From NCBI RefSeq assembly GCF_042660705.1, contig NZ_JBHSUQ010000001.1: a DNA stretch of 64,000 nucleotides; one strand, written 5' to 3'. A program made the translations under genes and the position numbers. This document shows, in pieces, positions 8,798-18,069 of this stretch; the stretch's first letter is position 1; every line of letters begins with the position of its first letter. The notes beneath the pieces are model-generated. The model saw only the letters and a program-made list of their open reading frames with translations. It did no database searches and was not told where the DNA came from. Source of the DNA: Undibacterium_A arcticum. GTDB taxonomy: Bacteria > Pseudomonadota > Gammaproteobacteria > Burkholderiales > Burkholderiaceae_D.

Positions 8798-9232
8798 TTA
8801 CAAGATGGATTCGACGCCGCGATTGGCCAGCGCATCGGCGCGTTCGTTGCCGACATGGCCGGAATGACCGCGCACCCAGACCCACTCGATCTGGTGCTTG
8901 GCCTGCGCCGCATCGAGCGCTTGCCACAGGTCGACATTCTTGACCGCCGTCTTGGCCGCCGTCTTCCAGCCACGCGCCTTCCAGCCGGCTAGCCATTCGG
9001 TAATGCCTTTCAGAACATACTGGCTATCGGTATGCAGCACGATCTTGCACGGCCGCTTGAGCGTGGCGAGCGCCTCGATCACGGCGGTCATTTCCATCCG
9101 GTTGTTGGTGGTGACCGGCTCCCCGCCGAAGATTTCTTTCTTGTGGTCACCGGCGACCAGCAGCGCGCCCCAGCCGCCCGGGCCGGGATTTCCCTTGCAG
9201 GCGCCGTCAGTAAATATTTCAATCTTGTCCAT
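8798..9232 (-). CDS. rnhA: Ribonuclease HI
   Basis: Cleaves the RNA strand of RNA-DNA hybrids. The 144-residue protein has the four acidic residues of the active site: Asp9 in IFTDGACKGNPGPGGWG, Glu in TTNNRMEMTAVIEAL, Asp in VLHTDSQYV and Asp in GNERADALA. The basic handle WKARGWKTAAKTAVKN is present, as in E. coli RNase HI. It sits 17 bp downstream of the methyltransferase gene and upstream of dnaQ, the usual beta-proteobacterial order, suggesting co-transcription. Confidence 0.95.
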   Translation of the reverse strand: MDKIEIFTDGACKGNPGPGGWGALLVAGDHKKEIFGGEPVTTNNRMEMTAVIEALATLKRPCKIVLHTDSQYVLKGITEWLAGWKARGWKTAAKTAVKNVDLWQALDAAQAKHQIEWVWVRGHSGHVGNERADALANRGVESIL

Positions 9233-9249
9233 GCTTGTTTCTATGTGAT

Positions 9250-10005
9250 TTATTGGTGGCCGGCACCCCGTTCGGGATGAGAGCCGTATTTATTCCAGGC
9301 CGGCCCGATCAGCCGCATGCCTTTGACCCGCTTGATCGCCTGCACCATGTAGACCGCACCGAGATACGGCCACCAGCGCTCGCCGGCCTTTTCCATGAAA
9401 CCGAAGCGGTCCAGCCATTGGCTAGTGCGGCACGGCGGTGCATAACAGCCGAAATGACCGCGATCGATTTCCATATTCAATAATTTCAGCCAGTCTTTCA
9501 AGCGCGGCAGGCTGATGAATTCACCATGCTGCGGCAGGAAATGCGCGCCTGACAGCCGCCCGACCATTTGCCGTGCACCCCACAGGCTGGCGGGGTTGAA
9601 GCCGCAGACAATGACCTGCCCTTCGGCGATCAGCACCCGCTCCACTTCGCGCAGCACCTGATGCGGCTCGGCCGCAAATTCCAGCACGTGCGGCAGCACC
9701 ACCAGATCCAGACTTTGCGATGCAAACGGCAGTTCCGTGAAATCGTGCGCCACCACGACCGACGCCGACGCGCCATTGGGCAGATTGGCCGGCACATGGC
9801 GATCGGTTTGCCATTTGCGCGGCATCCGGTTGGCTTGCAGCGCATTGATTTCGGGCAAGCCAATCTGCACCGCATTGAAGCCGAAAATGTCGGCCGTCAA
9901 CGCGTCGAGCCTGGCCTGTTCCCACGCCTTCACATAGGCACCGGCGGGTGTCTGCAGCCAGTCGCCGAGGACTATAATGGAATTTTCGCGTAACGGGTGT
10001 GCCAT
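9250..10005 (-). CDS. Class I SAM-dependent methyltransferase
   Basis: About 251 residues with a methyltransferase type 11 core: ASVVVAHDFTELPFASQSLDLVVLPHVLEF corresponds to motifs II-III, followed by EVERVLIAEGQVIVCGFNP. The N-terminal WLQTPAGAYVKAWEQ and IFGFNAVQIGLPE phrases are conserved in homologues next to gloB and rnhA. The substrate is unknown. The preferred ATG at 10005 overlaps the gloB ATG on the other strand within a shared CATG. A start at 10062 would push 58 bases into gloB. The C-terminal WKNYG-like tail is WNKYGSHPERGAGHQ. Confidence 0.85.
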   Translation of the reverse strand: MAHPLRENSIIVLGDWLQTPAGAYVKAWEQARLDALTADIFGFNAVQIGLPEINALQANRMPRKWQTDRHVPANLPNGASASVVVAHDFTELPFASQSLDLVVLPHVLEFAAEPHQVLREVERVLIAEGQVIVCGFNPASLWGARQMVGRLSGAHFLPQHGEFISLPRLKDWLKLLNMEIDRGHFGCYAPPCRTSQWLDRFGFMEKAGERWWPYLGAVYMVQAIKRVKGMRLIGPAWNKYGSHPERGAGHQ

Positions 10006-10802
10006 GTCGATTGTCAGCGGTAATTCATTAAAGGTATTGGCCGTCCCGGCGTTCGACGACAATTATCTGTGGTTGATCCACGACGGTCGACACGCTGCGG
10101 CGGTCGATCCGGGCGATGCCGGACCGATTTTGGCCGCACTGCAACAGCATCAGCTGTCCCTGACCGCTATTTTACTGACACATCACCACGCTGACCACAT
10201 TGGCGGTGTGCCGCGGCTGTTGCAGCAGTTCAAGGTGCCGGTCTTCGGTCCGCGCCACGAGGCTATCACAGGCGTCACCGATCCGCTGACCGAAGGTGAC
10301 CGTATCACGCTGCCGCAACTGGATGTGCAACTGACGGTCCTCGAGGTGCCGGGTCACACCAGCGGCCATATCGCTTATTTTGCGACAGATCAACACTGGC
10401 TGTTTTGCGGCGACACACTGTTTGCCGGCGGTTGCGGCCGGCTGTTTGAAGGCACGCCGGCCCAGATGAGTGCCTCGCTGGCCAAGCTGGCGGCGCTGCC
10501 GGAGGCGACGCAAGTGTTCTGCGCGCATGAATATACGCTGGCCAATCTGCGTTTCGCGCAGGAAGTGGAGCCCGCCAACCCCGACCTGCAGCAACGCATC
10601 CTTGCCGAACAGGCCAAACGCGCGCGCGGTGTCCCGACCGTGCCGTCATCGATTGGACTGGAAAAGGCCACCAATCCCTTCCTGCGCTACCGTGAACCGG
10701 CGATCATCGCGCGCCTGATCGCGGCCGGACGCCTGCACCGGACGCCACAGGAACCGGTCGCCGCCTTCGCCGCGTTGCGCGAATGGAAACAATTTCCGCT
10801 GA
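10004..10802 (+). CDS. gloB: Hydroxyacylglutathione hydrolase (glyoxalase II), 3' end frameshifted
   Basis: Hydrolyses S-lactoylglutathione to lactate and glutathione, completing methylglyoxal detoxification. The metal motif is LLTHHHADHIGG. Further metal ligands lie in PGHTSGH, FCGDTLFAGGCGR and CAHEY. The C-terminal glutathione-binding helices include NPFLRYREP. The written frame runs on to 11122 with an unrelated Cys/Arg-rich tail and passes through a strong terminator at 10838-10862. An indel in the A-run at 10787-10789 restores EW..NNFR and a stop at 10800-10802, giving the normal length of about 266 residues. The start ATG at 10004 is shared head-to-head with the methyltransferase. Confidence 0.88.
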
Positions 10803-10837
10803 CCGTGCGCCGGTTTTCTGTTGATGTTGATCACAAA

Positions 10838-10862
10838 CAAGTGCCGCGGCACTTGTTTTTTT
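10838..10862 (+). terminator. Rho-independent terminator after gloB
   Basis: A perfect stem CAAGTGCC-GC-GGCACTTG followed by seven T. It lies 36 bp after the corrected gloB stop and supports that stop over the longer written reading frame. Confidence 0.88.
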
Positions 10863-11199
10863 ATATACTCGGGCTAGTTTATAGTCAACACCATTGCATT
10901 CATTGCGGGAAGTGCTGGTTTTTTGGCATACTGGCCAGTATTGTTCATTTGGCCGGGATTACGACGCGCGTTGCCGCAGCGCTCAGGCAGGCGTTGCAAG
11001 CGGTTTTGCGTCGATCGCCGCGTCGGATAACCCGTCCCGGATCGCCCTCAAACGGAACCGATCGGCGCCTGTCCCGGTACCCCGCGCGCCACTGTTTACC
11101 CGCGTATCAAGCAGGCAGATAAGCAATTAAAAAGCAGTTAAAAAAAAGCAGCCAAATAAGCAGTTAAGAAATTGGTAAGTCATTGATTTGTAATAATTC
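10863..11199. other. Non-coding gap between gloB terminator and mltD promoter
   Basis: About 340 bases. The last part (11120-11170) is A-rich with repeated AAGCAGTTAA-like units. The written gloB frame crosses the first 260 bases, but its composition there is not protein-like. I see no gene here. Confidence 0.5.
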
Positions 11200-11229
11200 T
11201 TGACGGGTGGAAAGTCCTTTCCGTACACT
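11200..11229 (+). promoter_or_regulatory. Probable sigma70 promoter of mltD
   Basis: TTGACG at 11200-11205, 18-bp spacer, TACACT at 11224-11229. It lies 55 bp upstream of the mltD start codon. Confidence 0.6.
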
Positions 11230-11284
11230 CTGCAGATTATCCTCACCGGTCCGTCGCTTGCGGTCCGGCATCAATGGAGAAGCA

Positions 11285-12819
11285 ATGCATTCTTTCAAGA
11301 TCAAGACTTTGGCACTGGCGTTATTGGTTGTCGGCGCTCCTGCAATCAGTCTGGCTAACGATATCAGCATGCCGCCGCTGGGCTGGAGCACCAACCTGGG
11401 ATCGATCGATCCGGCGCTGCGCAATAACCCGAATGCGCCGCTGGCGCTGGACCCCGAGGATGCCAGCACCGAAATACTGGGCGTCGAGGAAGTCGACGTC
11501 TGGGGCCGCATTCGCAAGGGTTTCGCCATCCCTGATCTTGAAAACCAGCTGGTCACGAATCAGACCGACTGGTATAGCAGCCGCCCGGAATACATCGAGC
11601 GCACCACCACCCGCGCGTCGCGCTATCTGTTCCACGTGGTGCAGGAGCTGGAAAGCGCAATATGCCGACCGAACTGGCATTGCTGCCGTTCATCGAATCA
11701 GCCTTCAACCCGCAGGCCTTCTCCAGCGCGAAGGCGGCCGGCATGTGGCAATTCATCCCGTCGACCGGGCGCGATTTCAAGCTCAAGCAAAACATGTTCA
11801 AGGACGAGCGGCGCGATGTGCTGGCCTCGACCGATGCGGCGCTCACTTATCTGCAAAAACTGTATGGCATGTTCGGCGACTGGCAGCTGGCGCTGGCGGC
11901 CTATAACTGGGGCGAAGGCTCGGTGCAACGCGCCGTCAAGAAGAACCAGGCGGCCGGTCTCGGCACCGATTTCAACAGTCTGTCGGCGCTGATGCCGGCA
12001 GAAACGCGCAATTATGTGCCGAAGCTGCAGGCGGTGAAAAACATCATCGCGCATCCGGACCAGTACCACGTCACCTTGCCCAAGGTCGACAATCAGCCTT
12101 ATTTCATCACTATCGGCAAGACCCGCGATATCGATGTCAAGGTGGCGGCACAGCTGGCGGAATTGTCGCTGGACGAATTCAAGGCGCTGAACCCGCAGTT
12201 CAATCGTCCGGTCATCACCGGCGGAGCCCAAACCCAGATCCTGCTGCCGGAAAGCAACGCCGCCAAGTTCAAGCAAAACCTGTCCAAATGGGGCCATGCG
12301 CTGTCTTCATGGACCTCGCATACGGTCACCGGCGCGCGTGAGCGGATCGAGGCAATTGCCACCAAGTTCGGTACCACGCCGGCGGTAATCCGCGAAGTTA
12401 ACAATATCCCGCCGAAGATGTTGCTGAAAGCCGGCTCCACCATCCTGGTACCGAGAACCGCCTTGTCAGCCGACAAGGATATCGCGCCGGAACTGGCCGA
12501 TAGCGCGACCATGGCGGTCGAGCGCGATGCTCCGGAAACCCGCCGCATCACGATCAAGGTCGGCAAGCGCGACACGCTGGCGTCGATCGCCCGCCGCTAC
12601 AAAGTCAGCGTGGCACAGGTCAAGTCCTGGAACGGACTCAATCGCGATGCCGTGTCCAGCGGCCAGAGCCTGCAACTGCAGGTCGCCGTCGCCCGCAGCA
12701 AGCATGGCGGCAGCCGGATCGCGGCCGGCAAGGCGCAGCGTGGTAAAACCGACGTCGCGCAAGGCAAGTCCGGCCGCAACGCGAAGAGCGCCTCCGTCAA
12801 AGTTGCCCCCCGCGGCTAG
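11285..12819 (+). CDS. mltD: Membrane-bound lytic transglycosylase D with LysM domains, frameshifted
   Basis: Periplasmic peptidoglycan lyase. MHSFKIKTLALALLVVGAP is a signal peptide. The SLT catalytic domain follows: ELALLPFIESAFNPQAFS carries the catalytic Glu, then AAGMWQFIPSTGRDF and LALAAYNWGEGSVQRA. LysM-like modules occur near VTGARERIEAIATKFGTTP and ITIKVGKRDTLASIARRYK, and the C-terminus is Lys/Arg-rich. The frame slips at the A-run 11652-11654. One more A would give ELEKRNMPTELALL and join both parts into about 511 residues. As written the first frame stops at 11992. Otherwise undamaged, so a sequencing indel is likely. Confidence 0.88.
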
Positions 12820-12859
12820 TCCCAGGCAGCAGCATATCTGACTCGGCTGGCGCCGAAAC

Positions 12860-12888
12860 TTGCCGCCGCCGCACAGACACCCTACAAT
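12860..12888 (+). promoter_or_regulatory. Probable sigma70 promoter of fabI
   Basis: TTGCCG at 12860-12865, 17-bp spacer, TACAAT at 12883-12888, about 145 bp upstream of the fabI start. Confidence 0.55.
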
Positions 12889-13033
12889 CTGGCCCTGTCC
12901 GCATCTGCGCACAGGGCCACATTTCGAAGAAAAACCGATACCGCAAACACAGCCATACCGATTGCCTGCGCGACCTGTCAGTCATCGCGATCGGCAGCTG
13001 GTGCATCATCCGCGGTAGCATCTGGAGTCATTC

Positions 13034-13816
13034 ATGGCATTCTTGCAAGGCAAAAAAATCCTCATCACCGGCTTGCTGTCGAACCGTTCGATTGCCTACG
13101 GCATCGCCCAGGCATGCAAGCGCGAAGGCGCTGAACTGGCGTTCACCTATGTCGGCGAGCGCTTCAAACAGCGCACCACCGATTTCGCCCAGGAGTTCGG
13201 CAGCGACCTGATTTTCGATTGTGATGTCGGCAGCGACGAGCAAATCAACGCATTGTTCGCCGATCTCGCCAAATCCTGGGATCAGCTGGACGGACTGGTG
13301 CATTCGATCGGCTTTGCGCCGCGCGAGGCGATCGCCGGCGACTTTCTGGACGGTCTGTCGCGCGAGGCATTCAAGATTGCGCACGATATTTCGGCGTATA
13401 GCTTCCCGGCGATGGCCAAGGCCGCCCAGCCAATGCTGCGTCCGGATTCGGCGCTGCTGACCCTGACCTATCTCGGCTCGCAACGCATCATCCCCGGCTA
13501 CAACACGATGGGGCTGGCCAAGGCGTCGCTGGAAGCCAGTGTGCGCTATCTGGCCGCGTCGCTCGGCCCGAAAGGCATCCGCGTCAACGCCATTTCGGCC
13601 GGCCCGATCAAGACCCTGGCCGCCAGCGGCATCAAGGATTTTGGCAAGATCCTGAGCTACGTCGAACAAAACGCGCCGATGCGCCGCAACGTCACGATCG
13701 AACAGGTCGGCAATACCGCTGCCTTCCTGCTGTCGGAGCTGGCTGGCGGCATTACCGGCGAAATTACCTATGTCGACGGCGGCTTCTCGCACGTCTTCGG
13801 CGGAATGGGAGAATAA
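13034..13816 (+). CDS. fabI: Enoyl-[acyl-carrier-protein] reductase (NADH)
   Basis: Last reductive step of each fatty-acid elongation cycle in the cytoplasm, and the usual triclosan target. At 260 residues it has the normal FabI length. The nucleotide loop is GLLSNRSIAYGIAQA. The active-site Tyr and Lys are in GYNTMGLAKASLEAS (the YxxxxxxK pattern of FabI), preceded by LTLTYLGSQR. The C-terminal YVDGGFSHVFG is present. Its own promoter candidate lies upstream and a large inverted repeat follows, so it is probably monocistronic. Confidence 0.95.
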   Translation: MAFLQGKKILITGLLSNRSIAYGIAQACKREGAELAFTYVGERFKQRTTDFAQEFGSDLIFDCDVGSDEQINALFADLAKSWDQLDGLVHSIGFAPREAIAGDFLDGLSREAFKIAHDISAYSFPAMAKAAQPMLRPDSALLTLTYLGSQRIIPGYNTMGLAKASLEASVRYLAASLGPKGIRVNAISAGPIKTLAASGIKDFGKILSYVEQNAPMRRNVTIEQVGNTAAFLLSELAGGITGEITYVDGGFSHVFGGMGE

Positions 13817-13824
13817 CGTCATAA

Positions 13825-13877
13825 TGTACGAAGTACGGATGCTTTAACGGAAATTAGCGCATCCGTACTGTCGTACA
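13825..13877. terminator. Long inverted repeat downstream of fabI
   Basis: Arms TGTACGA-A-GTACGGATGC and GCATCCGTAC-TG-TCGTACA around a 16-base loop, 8 bp after the fabI stop. The stem has 17 paired bases with small bulges but no T-run, so it may act as a processing or stabilising hairpin rather than an intrinsic terminator. Confidence 0.55.
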
Positions 13878-14203
13878 ACACCGGTTTCCCAGCGTGAACC
13901 CCGGATGCACAGCAAAGCAACACGACACAATGCTGCACATCCGGTAATGCTGTATAGTTCGGTTTGTGCGCTGCAATATTCTTATTTGACGGCGTACAAC
14001 AATAACACTAGCAGCTTCGCAAGCCTTGGCGCATCCTGATGGATGCCGCTAATAAAGCCCTCCCGCCTTGTGTGTCGACCTTGACACCGTCCCGGCGCAA
14101 AGCTTTTGTGCCGAAATTTCTTTCACTGAGTCATTTCGTTGGTTGGCGTTGCTATTTTGCGTTCTGCACATTTGCATGAACGCCGATTTTACGAAAGAAA
14201 ATA
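13878..14203. other. Long upstream region of the RNA helicase gene
   Basis: About 325 bases without a gene. TTGACG at 13984 with a weak TAGCAG 17 bp later is one promoter possibility. A long 5' UTR would suit a cold-responsive RNA helicase mRNA, but nothing here proves it. Confidence 0.4.
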
Positions 14204-15685
14204 ATGACTTTTGAATCACTAGGCCTGCACGCGTCCGTACTTACAGCTCTTACCGAGGCTGGCTATACCAAACCGACCTCAGTTCAAGCACAAGCAGTGC
14301 CAGCGGCCATTGAAGGCCGCGACCTGCTGGTATCGTCGCAAACCGGCTCCGGCAAGACTGCCGCATTCATGCTGCCGGCGTTGCATAAATTCGCTTCCGC
14401 CGAGGCCGCATCGGCTGCCGGCAAAACACCGAATCAGGAAAGCCAGTCGGCCCGTGCCCGCGGCGACCGTCCGCGCTTCAAAGCGGCACAGCCGAAGATG
14501 CTGGTGCTGACCCCGACCCGCGAACTGGCACTGCAAGTGACTACCGCCACCGACAAATACGGCGTCCACCTGCGCCGCATCAAGGCAGTATCGATTTTGG
14601 GCGGCATGCCTTACCCGAAGCAGATGCAATTGCTGGCGCGTAATCCGGAAATTCTGGTCGCGACCCCTGGCCGTCTGATCGACCACATGGAATCGGGCAA
14701 GATCGACTTCTCGCAACTGGAAATCCTGGTGCTGGACGAAGCCGACCGCATGCTTGACATGGGCTTTATCGAAGACATCGAAAAAATCGTCGCAGCGACA
14801 CCGACCACGCGTCAAACCATGCTGTTCTCGGCAACGCTCGATGGCGTAGTCGGCAACATGGCACGCCGCATCACCACCAATCCGCTGGTGATCCAGATCG
14901 CCGGTTCGGCCACCAAGCATGAAAACATCCAGCAACGCGTGCACTTCGTCGACGATCTGTCGCACAAGAATCGCCTGCTCGACCACCTGCTGCGCGATGA
15001 AACGCTGGATCAGGCCGTGGTATTTACCGCGACCAAACGTGACGCCGACACCATCGCCGACCGTCTGAACATCGCCGGTTTCGCTGCCGCCGCGCTGCAC
15101 GGCGACATGCATCAGGGCGCGCGTAACCGCACGCTCGACGGCATGCGTCGCGGCAATGTGCGCATTCTGGTAGCAACCGACGTTGCGGCGCGCGGTATCG
15201 ACGTACCGGCGATTACCCACGTGTTCAACTACGATCTGCCGAAATTTCCTGAAGACTACGTGCATCGCATCGGTCGTACCGGCCGTGCCGGCCGCAACGG
15301 CGTCGCGGTATCGCTGGTGAATCACGCCGAAGGCATGAACGTCAAGCGGATCGAGCGTTTCACCAAGCAATTGATTCCTGTCAATGTGATCGAAGGCTTC
15401 GAGCCGAAGAAAACTGCATCGCGTCCGACCAGCAAGCCTAGCGGCTGGAAGCCAGGCGACAATCGCAGCGGCGGCTATCGCGGCAACACCGGCAACGCCG
15501 GTTACGGTGCCAACCGCAGCGAAGGCACTGGCGGCGGCAACAGCAATGGCAATGGATACGGCAACAACAAGCCGGGCCAGCGCACCTTCAGCAAACCAGG
15601 TGAAGCCCCACGTCGTGATGGCGCCGGCGCCGGCGGTGGTTACCGCGGCCGTTCCGATAGCGGTCGCAGCTATGGTGATCGTTAA
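14204..15685 (+). CDS. rhlE: DEAD-box ATP-dependent RNA helicase, RhlE type
   Basis: Unwinds RNA duplexes, with roles in ribosome assembly and RNA decay. Domain 1 has the Q motif (TKPTSVQAQAVPA), Walker A SSQTGSGKT, PTREL, TPGR, the DEAD box in LVLDEADRMLDMGF, and SAT. Domain 2 has VFTATK, VATDVAARGIDVP and HRIGRTGRAGR. An Arg/Ser-rich insertion (ESQSARARGDRPRF) follows motif I. The last 90 residues are Gly/Asn/Arg-rich, a flexible RNA-binding tail. The total of 493 residues fits the family. A strong terminator follows 30 bp later. Confidence 0.93.
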   Translation: MTFESLGLHASVLTALTEAGYTKPTSVQAQAVPAAIEGRDLLVSSQTGSGKTAAFMLPALHKFASAEAASAAGKTPNQESQSARARGDRPRFKAAQPKMLVLTPTRELALQVTTATDKYGVHLRRIKAVSILGGMPYPKQMQLLARNPEILVATPGRLIDHMESGKIDFSQLEILVLDEADRMLDMGFIEDIEKIVAATPTTRQTMLFSATLDGVVGNMARRITTNPLVIQIAGSATKHENIQQRVHFVDDLSHKNRLLDHLLRDETLDQAVVFTATKRDADTIADRLNIAGFAAAALHGDMHQGARNRTLDGMRRGNVRILVATDVAARGIDVPAITHVFNYDLPKFPEDYVHRIGRTGRAGRNGVAVSLVNHAEGMNVKRIERFTKQLIPVNVIEGFEPKKTASRPTSKPSGWKPGDNRSGGYRGNTGNAGYGANRSEGTGGGNSNGNGYGNNKPGQRTFSKPGEAPRRDGAGAGGGYRGRSDSGRSYGDR

Positions 15686-15710
15686 TCACTGAGTTGCACC
15701 TCTGCAAACG

Positions 15711-15743
15711 AAAAAGCGACCGTTCCGACGGTCGCTTTTTTTT
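15711..15743. terminator. Bidirectional intrinsic terminator between rhlE and senA
   Basis: AAAAA, then stem GCGACCGT-TCCG-ACGGTCGC, then eight T. It can end rhlE on the plus strand and senA on the minus strand, since these genes converge here. Confidence 0.9.
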
Positions 15744-15765
15744 CGTCGATCAATGTGGAGCGTGG

Positions 15766-16980
15766 CTACAGGGCGCAGGTCCGGAAGCCGACAAACATAT
15801 CGTCGCGCTGCGGCAAATAAAAATTACGATAGCGCGGCGTGCGCATCCGCCCCTGCGTCGCAAACGACGCACCGCGCAACACCTGATGGGAGCTGAACCA
15901 TGGCGCCGAATATTCGCGATAGGCATCGGCTGAGAATCCAGGATAAGGCTCAAACCGGCTGGCGGTCCATTCCCATAAATCGCCCCAGCGAAACGCCGCG
16001 TGTCCCGACGTCGCCGCCCATTCCCACTCTGCTTCGGTCGGCAAGCGACGCCCTAACCACACGCAATAAGCCTGTGCCTCGAACAAACTGATATGCCGCA
16101 CCGGTTCACGCTGCGGCAAGGCTGCCCGCCTGCCGAAACGCGCGATGTTCCAGCCTTGGGCGTCACGCTCCCAATAACGCGGCGCCGACCGCTCCTGCTG
16201 CATCAACCATGTGCGTCCGGCCGGGGACCAGAACTGCACCCGCTGGTACCCGCCATCGGCCACGAATTCCGCGAACTGGGCATTCGATACCAGGGTCGAA
16301 TCGATGCCAAAGGCCGGCACGTACGTCGCATGCGCCCACTTTTCATTGTCAAACACAAAGCCGTCGTCGGGCTGGCTGCCCAGTTGCAAGGTGCCGCCCG
16401 GAAAGCGGATCTCGCCCTGTGCCCAGGACCGCGTAGCGTGATTGGCCAGCGACTCGGGTGCCGCCAGATTCAAGGTCTGCAAGGTGTAGGCAAATGCCTC
16501 GCCATGCATGTCCTCATGCGCCAGCGCCAGGCGATATGGGTACAGACCCCGGTCGTCGTCCGTTGCGCGAGACAGTTTGTCGAGCACGCGGTCGAGCACT
16601 TCGCGGCAATAGGTCTTCAGCGCGCCGGCGCGCGGCAAATCCAGCGTCCAGCGCGCCCGGTGTGGTACCGTATTCGAATCGAACCAGTCGTCACCCTTGG
16701 TCAGCAAGGACGGGCGTTGCGCTGCAGCCGGATGGCTTGATTGTGCTTCGCGCAGCACAAACCATTCTGCAAACCAGGCGATATGTCCAAGTTCCCATAG
16801 CGGCGGATTGATGATCTCGAGTATCGGTACTTTATCGGATGCATCCAGCCCGGCCGCCAGGAAGCAATCAAACAACGCAAGAGTATAATTTCGCGCGTCC
16901 TGCAGACAATCTGCGAGCTGTTCCGGCGAAGCATGCCGAAAAGAATGATCCAGCCAGTTCGTAGCAGTGTTATCGGTCAT
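15766..16980 (-). CDS. senA: Selenoneine synthase SenA (EgtB-like, DinB_2 plus FGE-sulfatase domains)
   Basis: A non-heme iron enzyme related to EgtB that, in characterised systems, joins hercynine to a selenosugar to give the selenoneine precursor. It has 404 residues. The N-terminal DinB-like domain carries the likely iron triad His66 (LWELGHIAWFAEWF), His155 and His159 (LAHEDMHGEAF). The C-terminal formylglycine-generating-enzyme-like domain includes FPGGTLQLGSQPDDGFVFDN, RLPTEAEWEWAA and LRGASFATQGRMRTPRYRNF. Assignment to SenA rather than EgtB rests on the divergent senB and selD next to it, and on a separate EgtB with a different motif set at 34762-36102. No biochemical claim can be made from sequence alone. 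Confidence 0.85.
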   Translation of the reverse strand: MTDNTATNWLDHSFRHASPEQLADCLQDARNYTLALFDCFLAAGLDASDKVPILEIINPPLWELGHIAWFAEWFVLREAQSSHPAAAQRPSLLTKGDDWFDSNTVPHRARWTLDLPRAGALKTYCREVLDRVLDKLSRATDDDRGLYPYRLALAHEDMHGEAFAYTLQTLNLAAPESLANHATRSWAQGEIRFPGGTLQLGSQPDDGFVFDNEKWAHATYVPAFGIDSTLVSNAQFAEFVADGGYQRVQFWSPAGRTWLMQQERSAPRYWERDAQGWNIARFGRRAALPQREPVRHISLFEAQAYCVWLGRRLPTEAEWEWAATSGHAAFRWGDLWEWTASRFEPYPGFSADAYREYSAPWFSSHQVLRGASFATQGRMRTPRYRNFYLPQRDDMFVGFRTCAL

Positions 16981-17094
16981 GGTGACATTGGAATGAGATT
17001 GGGATGCGCGATGGGAATGCCTCTAATCAGCACGATTCAGCACGATTCAATGTGATTCGATACGGATCGGTCTCATGCAATTTGTTTCAGGCAA
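16981..17094. promoter_or_regulatory. Divergent senA / senB control region with 10-bp direct repeats
   Basis: CAGCACGATT occurs twice back to back (17028-17037, 17038-17047), followed by the related CAATGTGATT (17048-17057). The 10-bp phase places them on one DNA face, as expected for a multimeric regulator. No regulator gene is adjacent. That they are an operator is an inference. Confidence 0.4.
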
Positions 17095-18057
17095 ATGACT
17101 AAAATCCATATCATCATTATCAGCCCGGCATCGGCAAAAGCCAACAACGGTAACTGGCAAACCGCCAGCCGCTGGGCGCATTTCTTGCGCGCACACTACC
17201 GCGTGACGTTGATGACGCAATGGGATCGTATGCCATGTGATCTGATGATTGCATTGCACGCGCGACGATCGGCGGTGTCGATAGCGGCATTTGCCGCGGC
17301 GCATCCCACCCTGCCTCTGGTGCTGGTATTGACCGGCACCGATCTGTATCGCGACATCCGTCACGATGCCGATGCGCAGCGTTCATTGCAACTGGCGACC
17401 AGGTTGATCGTGCTGCAGGAGGCAGGATTGGACGAACTGAAGCCGGCTGTGCGGAACAAGGCGCGGGTGATTCATCAGTCGGCCCGTCCGCTGACACCGC
17501 TCGATCGCAGCGCTGCGACCCGGCATTTCGATGTCGTGACGATCGGCCATTTACGCGACGAAAAGGATCCGCTGACCTTCATGCGCGCGGCGGCGTTGGT
17601 CGCATCGCCGTCGATCCGGCTGTGGCAGATAGGCGGCGCCCTCACACCCGCCCTGCAGGACCAGGCAGAATTGACCCAGAACCAGCACCGGCGCTACCGT
17701 TGGCTCGGCAATATGCCACATGCGGCGACCCGGCAGCGCCTGAAGCGCAGTCATCTGATGATCATTACATCGATCATGGAAGGCGGTGCCAACGTCATCA
17801 TTGAAGCTATCACCAGCGGCGTACCGGTGTTAGCCAGCGACATCCCGGGCAATCGCGGCATGCTGGGCGACGACTACGCCGGCTATTTCCCGGTCGGCGA
17901 CAGTCCGGCCCTGGCGGCACTGGTCGAACGCGCGCTGGCGGACCCGACGTTCTACGCGCGGCTACAACAGCGATGTGCGGCGCGTGCACCCTTGTTTTCG
18001 CCGCTGCGGGAACAGGCAGCCTTACTCCAGTTAGTGGATAATCTCGTCAAACAATGA
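17095..18057 (+). CDS. senB: Selenosugar synthase SenB (GT-B glycosyltransferase-like)
   Basis: In characterised clusters SenB makes a selenosugar from selenophosphate and a UDP-sugar. This 320-residue protein has a GT-B fold of the GT4 type: N-terminal IHIIIISPASAKANNGNWQT, middle VVTIGHLRDEKDPLTFMRAA, and the C-terminal donor site IMEGGANVIIEAITSGVPVL followed by ASDIPGNRGMLG. The gene is divergent from senA and 12 bp upstream of selD, preserving the three-gene sen neighbourhood. Without that context it would be annotated only as a glycosyltransferase. It starts at the ATG at 17095. Confidence 0.83.
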   Translation: MTKIHIIIISPASAKANNGNWQTASRWAHFLRAHYRVTLMTQWDRMPCDLMIALHARRSAVSIAAFAAAHPTLPLVLVLTGTDLYRDIRHDADAQRSLQLATRLIVLQEAGLDELKPAVRNKARVIHQSARPLTPLDRSAATRHFDVVTIGHLRDEKDPLTFMRAAALVASPSIRLWQIGGALTPALQDQAELTQNQHRRYRWLGNMPHAATRQRLKRSHLMIITSIMEGGANVIIEAITSGVPVLASDIPGNRGMLGDDYAGYFPVGDSPALAALVERALADPTFYARLQQRCAARAPLFSPLREQAALLQLVDNLVKQ

Positions 18058-18069
18058 AGGAATCTGCCC

